Origin: Azolla caroliniana
Lineage: Eukaryota; Polypodiophyta
DNA: 64,000 bases
Assembly: GCA_043228905.1 (NCBI GenBank)
Contig: JBHGNT010000009.1
Location: 7,812,001 to 7,876,000, forward strand
Direction of reading: 5' to 3'
The position numbers were made by a program, and so were the translations under genes. Below the pieces are notes generated by a model. That model was not told where the DNA came from. It did no database searches and saw nothing but the letters and a program-made list of their open reading frames with translations. The first letter of the stretch is position 1. Each line of letters starts with the position of its first letter. This document shows, piece after piece, positions 23,601 to 34,060 of the stretch.

Positions 23601-24241
23601 CATTTTACACTTACACCGGTTCTCATGCTCGTTGGTCGGTGATCGGCACCCTGAGGCTACCTGCCAATCCTCGTGTCGAGGATCATTTCGAGAGGCTACG
23701 CAAGATCCAGATGGATCTCTCTACTCATCTTCGTCATGCTCAACACACAGAAGACTTATACGGATCTTCATTGGCTTCCCTCCTCTTTTGCCATCGGAGA
23801 TCGCGTATGGCTCTTACGTCGTCACATCAAGACTACTCGACCATGCGACAAGTTGGACTATCGAGGACTCGTTCCTTTCCGTATTACTAGTAAGTTTAAT
23901 GATGTCACGTTCCGCCTTGATCTCCCTCCGCATCTTCAGATACATCCGGTTTTCCATAGCTCTCTTCTTGAACCTTATAAAGCAAACACTATTCCCGATC
24001 GTGTTACACCATTGCCGCCCCCGTTTGAGTTGGAAGCTGGCCCGGAGTATGAAGTTGCTGCCGTCCTCGATTCCAAACTTGTTCGCAACAAAATTGATCA
24101 TTTGGTCGTCCGAGCAAACGTACATGGGAACCTGTCGAGCATGTCACCAATGCTCATGATCTTCTTGCTGAGTTCCACCGAAAGTATCCGGACAAACCCG
24201 GTCCGCATTCAGCGCCGACTCGTTCCACTCGTCGTCTTAAG
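20691..24241 (+). pseudogene. Copy C pol: protease, RT, RNase H, integrase, chromodomain
   Basis: Protease near 20,840 (VLALLDSGANSCFMDRN) is followed by IIGxxEHPIVLG and a TGA at 21,072. RT has [15 protein letters not shown] at about 21,830. RNase H reads [19 protein letters not shown] and FDFKITYRSGKQQGKADALS. A single 449-codon frame (21,928-23,277) covers the RT end to integrase. Integrase lacks the stretch with the first catalytic Asp: a 36-bp tandem duplication (DLPVSKGFDAIL twice, 23,157-23,228) replaces it. The second Asp (SDRGTQF) and Glu (GQVERTNQ) remain. The chromodomain near 24,085 has lost the aromatic YYLVDWLGY part. The element cannot move on its own. Confidence 0.9.
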
Positions 24242-24251
24242 GGGGAGATAG

Positions 24252-24568
24252 TGTCCTGATATGGCAAGACTCAAACCCATGACCTTATGTTATATGGGTC
24301 GAGCTCTTGACCATTATACCATCTATTGTAATACGTAGGATATTATTTTCATTTAAGTTTTATTATAGGAAATTAATGTATATTCCAGATTTCTCTGGAA
24401 CATTCTAGAAGCTTCAGGATTACTCCTGAGAACACTATAAAAGAAGGCACTAGGCATTAAGTTGAACCAAATTGGTTCAACACCAGTCTTAAGCCTCATA
24501 GCCATCTTGTACTTACTCTTCCTATAATATATCATTTGTTATCATCATCTCTCTCTCTCTCGTCCTCA

Positions 24569-24607
<39 letters not shown>

Positions 24608-24715
24608 TCTCTTTCCTCCCTCTCAAGAGTCTTACACAGTCCCGTCCTCTTAGTACTAATAGTACTTCCCTTCTCTAGTACTAATTCTCTCTCTGTTTTA
24701 GTACTATTCCTGACA
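24252..24715 (+). repeat. 3' LTR of copy C
   Basis: It begins TGTCCTGATATGG right after the purine tract and ends TTCCTGACA. It is very close to the 5' LTR, with a few substitutions and a shorter CT microsatellite, which suggests a later insertion than copies A and B. Confidence 0.92.
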
Positions 24716-24774
24716 ATCTTGCTATCCGAAATCTTTTTCGGCTCGACACCATTAGCTCCACCTTTGTCCTTTCG

Positions 24775-25433
24775 GTGTCATACCTTTCGGCGCCGGATCG
24801 TTGAGTGAGTCGGGTGGGAACCACCGAGGTTTTGGACTAGGAGGAGGAGAGTTTTAAGGACAATAAGAATATGTGTATATTATAAGAAAGAAATATCGAA
24901 AACTCGTAAAATCCCACGAATGTATTTTATTATATTAATCAAGCCTTAGAATTCTAATAGTAAATTGGATTAGATTAGAAAAGATAGATCCAAAATTGGG
25001 AATCACCCGAATATAGTCAATTTGATCAATATTTAGAAAACCAAATCAACAACCCTTTAAAATTTGCTCCCCCATCCTTATATAGTGATGGGAGAGTCTT
25101 AGTTTACCGCACGCAAGCATCTAAGTTTACGACATGTGCATGATTAGCTTTTCTATCACACTTTTTCATTTAACTCGAGTGTGTATGCATGAATATCTTT
25201 TTCTATCATGCTTATCTAGAATATTTACATGGGACAAATTTTAGTATAACTTAAATACTTATCATGTGTTACTGCAATGGTAAGGCTTGAAATTGATAAT
25301 ATGGAGGTAGAGGGTTCAAATCTTGCCCTATGCATGTAACATAATTTTTTTAGTATTTTCTCCTATTTCTTTGTACTTAGTCAATAGGTACTCCACACAT
25401 ATTTTACGTAGTGTACAAAGTACACTACGACAC
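24775..25433. other. Unassigned ~660-bp insertion between R1 nucleocapsid and protease
   Basis: R1 Gag reads KPGHFQKNFRHY up to about 25,440 and resumes as KDKGG near 24,770, so about 660 bp were added. The two ends share a short inverted match (GTGTCATA at the left, GTGTCGTA on the other strand at the right). Inside lie a 10-bp-arm palindrome (25,407-25,429) and a tRNA-like patch (GCAATGGTAAGGC at 25,274, GGTTCAAATCTTGCC at 25,313). It has no coding capacity. It could be a small non-autonomous transposon or a SINE-bearing insert. Confidence 0.5.
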
Positions 25434-26185
25434 TGGTAATGCCGAAAGTTCTTTTGGAAGTGTCCCGGCTTCCCATAGTAGAAGCAAATGAGCCTTCCCT
25501 TCAATTTCGGCCTCGGTTTGGACTTGTCCCTAATCTTCATACTTCTTTGTTGGCCCCTTCCTCTGTTGGAGTTACCTTCTTTGACTAGGGCCTTATGACC
25601 AGAGATGGACTTTCTATCCTTCCGGCGAGGTTCTTAATTCAACAAGTTTGACTTCACCATCTCCAGGGACAACTACTTCCCTTGTGGTCCTGCATTACGC
25701 AAGGTCATCACGAGCGTCTCCTAGTTGTTCGAAAGGGATCCCATCAGCAACAATGCTAGTACCTCGTCAATCAGAGATACTTCTAGAGAGGTGACTTGAT
25801 TTATTAGTCCTTCGAAGGCATTCAGGTGCTCGGCCATGCTTGAGCCATCTTGATAACTCAGTCTCATTGTCTTCTTGAAGATGGAGACTCTATTTATGAC
25901 GTTCTTGTTCTAGAACATGAACCCAATCTTCTTCCAAAGGACATCATCTTTTCTCTCTTCATTGAAATTGTTGTATAGACTCATGTCTATAAAACACCTT
26001 ATGTATGTCGTTGTCTTTAGATGCATGACGTCCCACGTCGATGTATCAATCTTGTCCGGTTTTTCGTTGCCATACTGCATCGACATCCATAGGTCGTTAC
26101 ATATGAGCATGTTTCTCATCTTTGATTTCCACACTGAGTAGTTGGAGCCGGTTGGCGTGAACATTCCTCCTAGAGATTTGTCCAT
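25434..26185 (-). pseudogene. R1 gag
   Basis: On the minus strand the ATG at 26,185 opens MDKSLGGMFTPTGSNYSVWK, typical for the copia Gag start (UBN2-like region), followed by KMRNMLICNDLW and IRCFIDMSLYNNFNEE. The middle (SYQDGSSMAEHLNAFEGLIN-type wording near 25,820) is broken by frameshifts. The nucleocapsid knuckle is damaged (CFYYGKPGHFQKNF, two of the three Cys positions changed) near 25,480-25,440. The start lies 2 bases inside the primer site, as usual for this family. Confidence 0.85.
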
Positions 26186-26186
26186 C

Positions 26187-26702
26187 GCTTTGATACCATT
26201 TTGTTGTAAATGAGGGACCGACCACAACTGGTTTTCAAGCAAGGTGCAAAGACAAGAAATTGAAATTGAAAATGCACAGACGCAAAGACACAAGATATTA
26301 ACATGGAAAACCCTGAATGGGAAAAACCACAGGAGCCCACTAACTCTGAAACAGAGTCACTAAGTAGAGAGAACTATACAAAATATACCAAGGCCACAAC
26401 CTTGAGCCCGACTTCGTCTTATAGATGGTTACGACACTCTCACTTATCACATACACATAACAACTCTGTACATGTGATGATTACCCTAAGATAATCTCTT
26501 ATCATCACAGGATGATTTGCCCTAGGTGTATTTATACTTATACATAGCATGGGCTATTTACAAATGTAGCCTCTGATTGTCTACGGTTGAAATCGGCCTT
26601 CGACTCTTTGCCAGACTTCATCCGATTCTGCTCTCAACTGATTGGTTCCGGCCGATTTGGCTTTCCAACTCTTCCCATCCGGAATAACCAATTATCCCAA
26701 CA
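26187..26702 (-). repeat. R1 5' LTR with tRNA-Met-type primer site
   Basis: The LTR is 26,202-26,702 (TGTTGTAAATGAGG to CCCAACA on the plus strand). Three bases inside it, 26,187-26,198 reads on the minus strand TGGTATCAAAGC, one change from the initiator tRNA-Met primer site TGGTATCAGAGC. Confidence 0.9.
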
Positions 26703-26707
26703 ACAAC

Positions 26708-27066
26708 CACCTACCTTCAAGTTGACAACTCATCCAAATGCCATATGCTAACTTAGGAAGCCCCTCTATGACCTCAAGCAAGTATCGTGCGGGTTTGACT
26801 TTCAAAGATTACGCAGTTCTTGGACCGAATCGGCTTTCAGATGTCTAAATCTGACAATTCTTTGTTTATCTGAAGCAACTGAAGTGGTATGATGCCCATC
26901 ATCATATATGTCAACGATTTAGTGATTGGTGGTGAACACCTAGCCGACATCAAGAAGGTGAAGACGATGCTCTCCAGGAAGTTCGAGATGAAAGACATGA
27001 ATGAACTTCATTACTTCATGGGAATTGAGGTCATCCGAACCGGCACCAACATAATGCTCTAGCCTC
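26708..27066 (+). pseudogene. Plus-strand copia H1, second part (RT)
   Basis: The frame resumes after the ACAAC duplication: PPTFKLTTHPNAIC, LRKPLYDLKQV, then MPIIIYVNDLVIGGEHLAD, FEMKDMNELHYFMGIEV. The catalytic YVDD is YVND here. It ends near 27,066 without RNase H. Confidence 0.83.
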
Positions 27067-27907
27067 TCCACTACATAAGGGTTAATTATTATCTAATTAT
27101 GTGAATAGTTAATCACATATGTGATTAAGCCATGGAAGATTATGTCATATGTGTGTGTGAGAGAGAAAGAGAGAGAGAGAGGAAGTTAAACTTGTGAACA
27201 GTGTGTGAGAGTGTAGCTAGATAAATGGGGGATGATTAACAAGAGTGTAGCTAGATAACCTTTCCCTATATTAATAAGAATCAAAGAACAAAGATACCCA
27301 CAATGAGGTATATATACATCTGATGTGCAAGGGTGTCACATGTGTGAGAAGAACATAGGTACAAGGATGAACACGTTCGCGTTCACAAGTGGAAGGATCA
27401 TGCACAAATGGAAGGATAAGGAATATTCCGTTTGATTTCAATACTTTTTCAGTGATTTTACAAAACACATTGATACCAGTATCACACATTCTCAAAGATT
27501 CAATGGAAAAGCTTAAAAATCCACCTTTCCAAAAAATTGAAAAAATATAAAAAAATGGCCCCATACAAAAATTTGCATTGTCTATTTTTTTTTGTATAAC
27601 TTAAACATAATTGTTATTATGACAAACAAACTTTATTAGAAGTCATAGATTTCAAAACAATAAACTTTTATATTAGCCGACATCTTACAAGCTTAATTTG
27701 GTACGTTCTAATCCAAAAATACACCCAGGAGAGATTTGCGTCAATATCACGACGCTAATGAGAATCACTACTATGGTTAATATACAAACAAGATTCTTCC
27801 TCGTTGTCTTCAGATGTACCAATCAAAGCATTGTCTTCGTCTAAAACCAAATGTTGTGACTCCAAATTATGTACATCAAACCGAGTTCGCCTTCGATCTG
27901 AGAAGGC
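27067..27907. other. Non-coding AT-rich stretch
   Basis: No gene is recognised. It holds a perfect 20-bp palindrome (27,109-27,128), a GA microsatellite near 27,160 and a direct repeat GAGTGTAGCTAGATAA (27,207 and 27,243). It may be LTR or transposon flank, but no boundaries can be set. Confidence 0.4.
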
Positions 27908-30439
27908 TTATAGACTTGGCAATTTCTCTTTTATTATGTCTATTGTTGACTTCCTTAAACGTCCAACTTTTGTTAATGTAAAATAGTACACAATGATATC
28001 CACCTCACCAATGTCAAGGGTCGATGTGTTGCGAATATTTCTTTTCCTCTTTTTATTTCCTCTTGACGTTGGGCATTCCATCATCTCCAATGTATACTTG
28101 CTTGAAAATGCATTCTTGCTTCTAGTGTTATACCAATGCACCTTTATAGACTTGATCAGATATATGCTTTCATGCATCACCATGTCCAAAACTTTACCAA
28201 TGCAAAATTGGTGGCCTAGGTCATTGTTATCTGGGGGTGTAGCAATTAACATCCCAACCTTTAGTTCTTGCAAGTTGCCTTTGTCATCCTCAGTCCCACA
28301 TAAATGTCTCTTTGTGGTGGATGGACCAAACTCTCAACAATCGCATAAGGTGCATGGTGCTGCGATTGAGAACCAATAGATTGTTGTATAGACCATGTAA
28401 ATGGCATTTGCAAGGTCCAATTACTAGCAACACAATTTTCAATAATTTCTTGCTGATCTGTAAATAATACATCCCACCGCAATGTATCTTGTTGTGCCGC
28501 ATATTTCTTTGAAGCATCAATATGCATCTTTTTTTCATTTAAGGCTTGCATCCATAAGTTCCTTTACTCTTCTACCACATCACTATGCATTTCCTTTTTT
28601 GTCTCAATTGGCATTTGTTTTGCTCCATAAATAGTTGTAGATAGCATATGAAGCAGGAACTGGCAACTGCCTTCAGGCTCCCATTATGGCGATGATGGAT
28701 AGTGCTTTGCATACAACAACGTACAACCACTTGTGTCATTTTGCTGAATCAGGAAGATATGATTGAAGCTTATGTTTAATTGGGCTAGGACTTTAACATT
28801 CCCCTCCCCACCCTCTAATATGTATCTCTTAAAATCATATATCTCTTTTAGGTGGATCACATTCGGACATGGCATGTATGCATCACAAATGACATCAAGT
28901 AACTTTGGTAATGTGAAAGTGTCATTTCGGCCCAACTGTCTTGAGAATGTACTAAACATTTGATCAATATGGTCATGTGTGTGACCAACCAAGAGGAAGC
29001 TAACTTTCACTTTCCTAAACAATCCTTGGTTGACCAACATACTCAGATATCCGAAGATAGTTGAATTCTTGTTCTCCCTAGTTGTGTTGTCCAATTGAAT
29101 GTAGAGAACAGGGGCAAATGGATGGGCCCAACACATCAAAACCCTTTGAATCATTGTAACGGTCAAGTTTGGGTCATTGTGGACATTTGAGTAAGTTATG
29201 AAGACATGAGGTCTAACCGACCCATTATAAGCCAAGCATCCCACCAAGTGCATTCGAATGAGACATTCGTCATTCATGTCTTTAGGAAGTCGCCGCATGT
29301 GAGGTAGACATGTCTTCTTTTGGTCCATAACATCGATCATTAGACACATGTATTGTTTAGGATTCTTCAACGACTTCTCTCTATGATGGATCACTTTCTT
29401 TCGCTCCAAAGATTGGGCTTTGTGGTGGTCCTGTAACAACTTCTTATTCATGTACTTTTCCTTTGTTGTTTTGGCACCTTTAGCCATGCTCAAGATTGAG
29501 GTTTGCACAGATTGAGCAATACCCCATGCGTACTTTTTGTGGTATAATAACATTTGTAAATCGAGTTTTTCACAATCTGGTGAATTGGCTATATGTGACG
29601 TATCTATCACTCGACATACACATATATGATCTGTAGGACTCATATACCTCTCGTTGTGTGTAATTATCTGAGAGATGCATTCTGCATGTAGTTGGCATTA
29701 TTTCACAATTTAGGTTGAAGTAGTTCTTCATCCAACCAATAGCATGTCTTCTAGTTTCACCCTTCATACTTGGACAATTGCTACATTGGATACTAGGATC
29801 ACCATTAAGAACTTGTTGTTGCACTCGATGTAATCTCATGTTACTAACTCACAATGAAATTTTGAATGGAACTCTACAATATTGTTGTGCATAAAAGATA
29901 TAATACTCAAATGAGACAGAGATGGTTGATGCTCTACCACACACCATTTGCATGTGCGTTGAAAGGTAAGTGTCTTGCTCATCACCAACGAGTGAAAAAT
30001 AGTAACGCCTTAACTCCCACAACTTTTCCTTACCAATCTTGGACATGCAACCACGACAACAACACAATTTGTTGACATCTAATCCAAGTTGTTTCTCTGA
30101 TGTTACTAGGTCGAACCTTGCTCGACGTATTCTACATGGAATCCTCCATATGTGCATAGGGTTTGCTGAATGGTTGTCTTGTGAATAAACAATTGAATTC
30201 TCATTGGAGACAGCAATGTCGGTCTACACCCGTCCCTCACTAATGTTGGATGTTAGAGTGGCATTTCCTTTAGACTCTGTATCAACATTGTAATCGTATT
30301 CTTCCACAGACAACTCTTGATTGTCATCAATATGATTGGGAGTTTGGGGGTAAGATAGACCCACACAATATTCCTCAATAGAAAAAAGCGACCTTGGGAA
30401 AGAATACTCGTCAATAGAGAATTGTGAGTTTTGACTCAT
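27908..30439 (-). pseudogene. DUF7869-like gene or transposon ORF, broken
   Basis: Six minus-strand frames form one gene of about 840 codons: 30,439-30,224, 30,157-29,849 and 29,839-29,570 in one frame (stops TAG and TGA between them), then 29,643-28,684 and 28,551-28,261 in a second frame (stop TAA at 28,684), then 28,273-27,908 in a third. An N-terminal Cys patch (CCCRGCMSKIG) precedes QDTYLSTHMQMV and NMRLHRVQQQVLNGDP. The core has MCLMIDVMDQKKTCLPH, VLYIQLDNTTRENKNST and FLLVGHTHDHIDQMFSTFS, the spacing of acids I associate with DUF7869 proteins, perhaps an RNase-H-like fold. The C-terminus (GHQFCIGKVLDMVMH, KVHWYNTRSKNAFSSKYTLEM) looks like a small beta domain. Function is unknown; such proteins often occur as multicopy, mobile-like genes. 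I see no terminal repeats. Confidence 0.72.
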
Positions 30440-30565
30440 AGCTAAAAATCTTTAGGACTCTGTCTATAATGCTCTCTTGTTCAAATGAGAGCTTCCAACA
30501 AATGCATATGTATAAATGTGTACAAGTTCCTTTATATTATTTTTATAAAATAATGGCATATATTT

Positions 30566-31100
30566 TGTTGAGAAAAACCTTGACCAGAACAGGTTAGTAC
30601 GTATGCGGATGTGAGTGCAAAGACCGTGAATGATAGTACACACAAACAAACGAGAATAGAAGTATAGAAATACAAAGAGAAGATATTTTACGTGGAAAAC
30701 ATAGAAGGGGAAAAACCATGGGAGTCAACGAACTCTGAACTATATCACTATATAAGTAAGGTATACAATAAGAAACTCTAAGGCAACAACCTTGTGTTCT
30801 TCTTTGTCACGCTGGCGGTTGCAAAGGAGTCACTCACACACTCTCTCACTTAGTTATAGAGGCAACAACCAACAATAAATATATACTACAACAACTAATG
30901 TTTTGCCCTAGTTATATTTATATTGATATAACTTTAAATCTATTTACAAATATAGTCTCGAATCGGCTTCGTCCGACTCGGCTATTAGCCTAATTGATTA
31001 TTCGATTAGTCAATTTTTTGGTCAGTCGGTTTTCGGCCAAGTCGAGGTCGACTAATTCACCTCGTGCTCTTCCCATCTAGAGGGACCGATTTTCCCAACA
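30566..31100 (-). repeat. R3 3' LTR (minus-strand copia)
   Basis: It begins TGTTGAGAAAAACC and ends GATTTTCCCAACA, followed by AACTCCCCCTTCACTCC (minus-strand purine tract). It shares the TTTTACGTGGAAAAC / GGGGAAAAACCATGGGAG block with R1 and R2 LTRs. No second LTR was found for this element. Confidence 0.82.
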
Positions 31101-33954
31101 AACTCCCCCTTCACTCCGGCATACGGTGCTTCGTCAATCCGATCCTTTGTCGACAAGCATTTCAGCTTTTCTCCTGACATCATCTTCGTCAATATGTCAG
31201 ATTCATGTCGTCTGATGGACCTGCACTAGAGCAAAGTCCCTTTCTTCTACCCTCTCTCTCAGCCAGTGATATCTCCACTGGATGTGCTTAGTTCTCGAGT
31301 GGTAGGTATCATTCTTGGCAAGGTGGATGACACTTTGATTGTCGTAGTAGAGTCAGAATTCTTCTTGCCAAATTCCTAGCTCTCCAATAAACTCCTTCAT
31401 CCATATGACTTCCTTACCGGCGTCGACGACGGCCATGTATTCGGCTTCTATGGTCGACAGAGCCACAACCTTCTATAGCCGAGACTGCCACGAGACTGTA
31501 ATGCAACGTCTCTCCCTGCAAACATCATCACATATTTGGACGTTGATCAACTGGTATTTGCATAAGCCGACATGTCATAATAGGGGTTACTTGAGCCAAA
31601 CCGAAGACACACACTCAAGGTGTCTTTCAGGTACCGAAATATCCATTTTACCGCAGCCCAATGCTCCTTCCCGGGATTACTCATAAATTGAGTGACTACT
31701 CTGACAACATATGCAATGTCCGGAGTCTTGTTCATCTTAGCTTTCTCCTTCTTTAACTTTGGACATTGACTTTTGTTCAACTTGCTGTTTGTTGGCAGTG
31801 TCAAGCCGATCGGCTTCGCGTCTTGCATGTTGAATCTCTGGAGCACCTTCGTCACATACTTCTCCTATGACAACCGTAATAACTTCTTTGTTCAATCTCG
31901 GACAATGTGCATACCCAGTATCTGCTTTGCCGGACCTATATCCTTCATTGAATATGACTTGCTCAGCGCCTTCTTCAAACTTCCGATTTTCTTCAGGTCC
32001 TGTTCGACAATTAGCATGTCATCAAAGCCTTTCACCACGATTCTAGCTTTATATCTGGCTGGATTCCCTCTTTCTCCCGGCTTTAAAAGTGTATACCCAC
32101 TTGTTTTAGAGTGCCTTCTTTCCTTTCAGCAGCTCGGTCAGTTCGTACGTGTGGTTCTCATGCAAGGAATCCATCTCGTTTTGCATGGCACTCAACCACT
32201 CTCGATTGTGGGTGTCTCCCCCCCATCGGTTAGCAATACATGTTCTTCATCCGGAAATTTGGGAGGGCCTCTTCTCACTCTCAGAGGGTATCTTCGACCT
32301 TCGTTCGCAGTAGTCGACTCCTATTCGATTTCTTTGGTCGGCTCTTCATCCGAGTCGGATTCAAATCCTTGCTAGGCCGATTCCACTTGTTCCTTAGTCG
32401 ACCCTTTACTTTGTCGACTGGTTTGTATTCGAATTCGGTCGAACCGACTGATGTTCGATTCAATCGATCATCAACTCGGCTATAATCGGTAGTTGGAGGC
32501 CTATTCTCAGTCATCCAGGAGGACGACCTTGTCTTCTCCATCTCCTAGTCAACAATCGTCTTTTCTTCCATGAAGACGATGTCTCAGCTCCTAATCACCT
32601 TTTTGTCGATTAGGTCTCATAGTCGATAGGTAAATTCATCTTCATCGTAGCCGAGAAATAGACATGATCGGCCGTTGGGATCTGGTCCTTAGCTATATGT
32701 ACATAGGCCAAGCAGTTGAGTGCCTGTAGATGCTTGTATGACACCTCTTATCCAGACCATACCCTTTGTGGTATGTCACCTTCCAGTGGAACTGAGGGAG
32801 ACTTGTTTATTATATAAACGACTGTCATCAACGCCTCAACCCAGTATATCTTCAGCAACTTTGCATGTGCCAACATACATCAGACCCTTTCCGTGATGGT
32901 CTGGTTCATCCTATCAGCCAATCCATTCAACTCTGGCTTCTTCGGCACAGTATATTCAAGCCGGATACCCTTTGATTGGCAATACTCCTCGAACTGCCCA
33001 CGATATTCTCCTTCGTTGTCTGCTCGAACCGCTTTTAGCTTCCAGCCGGTTTCTCTCTTAGCCCTCGCTTGGAACTCCTTGAAGACGAATAGTACATGGT
33101 CCTTCGCCTTCATTAGAAGCCCACAATTTCCGACTCCAGACATCTATGAAGGTCACAAAGTATTGTGAACCAGCATGTGAGCCGACATCTGTATGCATGA
33201 GTTCCAGCGACATCTTCTTTCTCTTAGGGGGTCTTGTTCAGAAAGAGGTTTTGTTCTGCTTGCTGGCCAAACAATCTACACACTTATCAAGGTGTACATT
33301 TTTCACCTCCGGAATGAGTTCATCATTGGCAAGATCCGCATCCCCTTCTCACTCATGTGACATAGCCTCTTGTGCCATAGCTCACCGGTTGTGTCGGCTG
33401 CCACATTTGCTTCTTCCCGAAAAAGTCAAGCATGCATCAAATATGGTGTGTTGGTCTCCGGGCTCGGGCCACGATCAGGTTTCCCTTGCAGAACTTCAAT
33501 GTGCCATTCCCGAAGCTACTTGTGTAGCCTTCATCATCTAACCGACCGGTTGATATCATATTCAATTTGACCTTTGGAACGTGGCACACATCTCTCAAAA
33601 CCATTCTACACCCGGTTGAAGTCATCAAACACACATCTCCTACGCCGACAATTTGGTACCTCTCCTTTCCGGAATCTTCTTCGGTTTGGCACCACCATCC
33701 CCTCCTTTATCTTTCTTGAAGTGTCGGCAATTCTTTTGGAAGTGCCCCGGCTTCCCACAATAGACGCAAGTGGGCCTCCCCCTTGACGTCAACCTCATCC
33801 CCGATTTATCCCAGTTTTGGGTACTTCTATTTCTGCCTCTTCCCCGGTTCATATCACCTTCTATGACTAAGGCCTTCGGGTCGGTGATTGCCTCTCTATC
33901 CTTCTGATGAGCTTCCTCATTCAACAAGCTCGACTTCACCTTCTCTAGGGTCGA
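31101..33954 (-). pseudogene. R3 copia pol with large internal deletions
   Basis: Minus-strand order from the right: nucleocapsid knuckle (CVYCGKPGHFQKNCRHFKKD, near 33,750), a protease scrap without the DSG active site (GCRMVLRDVCHVPKVKLNMI), GAG-pre-integrase, integrase (KLKAVRADNEGEYRGQFEEY; the Asp-Asn of DNGGEY kept, the first Gly now Glu), an acidic linker, the start of RT, the RT end (DDMLIVEQDLKKI) and RNase H pieces. At about 32,026 the reading passes from RIVVKGF straight to DDMLIV: the RT palm including the YV of YVDD is gone. It is a decayed, non-autonomous relic. Confidence 0.85.
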
Positions 33955-34060
33955 TTTGACCCTTTACTATTAGATAATCCTGCATTTGCTCCTTCCAAAA
34001 GTTGAAGTTGAACTTCCTGAGACTCATTTTCGATGAGCCGGATGTGGATGCCATTCTTAA
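33955..34060 (-). pseudogene. Copia Gag N-terminus joined to R3
   Basis: The minus-strand frame reads STSGSSKMSLRKFNFNFWKE, then QMQDYLIVKGQI, the start of a copia Gag of a different type from R1/R2 (which begin with a GGMF motif). It joins R3 sequence at about 33,955 with most of Gag missing. Confidence 0.7.

Larger units (their letters stand above)
19206..24715 (+). mobile_element. Chromodomain Ty3/gypsy element copy C (both LTRs present)
   Basis: A complete-length element of 5,510 bp with LTRs 19,206-19,675 and 24,252-24,715 and perfect 5-bp duplications ATCTT (19,201-19,205 and 24,716-24,720). It is inserted in R1 between the nucleocapsid region and protease. It carries Gag, protease, RT, RNase H, integrase and a damaged chromodomain. 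A purine tract CTTAAGGGGGAGATAG precedes the 3' LTR. The wording of Gag (GLPMKFDGTQSQFRGFL), protease (NPDIDWRTREV) and RT ([23 protein letters not shown]) is like Tf1/sushi-type chromoviruses (from memory). Confidence 0.93.
14792..26702 (-). mobile_element. Nested minus-strand Ty1/copia element R1
   Basis: A copia element inserted into the RT of H1, bounded by LTRs starting TGTTGTAAATGAGGGACC and ending CCCAACA, with perfect 5-bp target duplications ACAAC (14,787-14,791 and 26,703-26,707). Reading on the minus strand: 5' LTR, primer site TGGTATCAAAGC, Gag, protease, integrase, RT, RNase H, purine tract, 3' LTR. Its own sequence is only about 5.7 kb. The rest is three later insertions: solo LTR 15,518-16,160, copy C 19,206-24,715, and the 24,775-25,433 insert. 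Confidence 0.93.
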
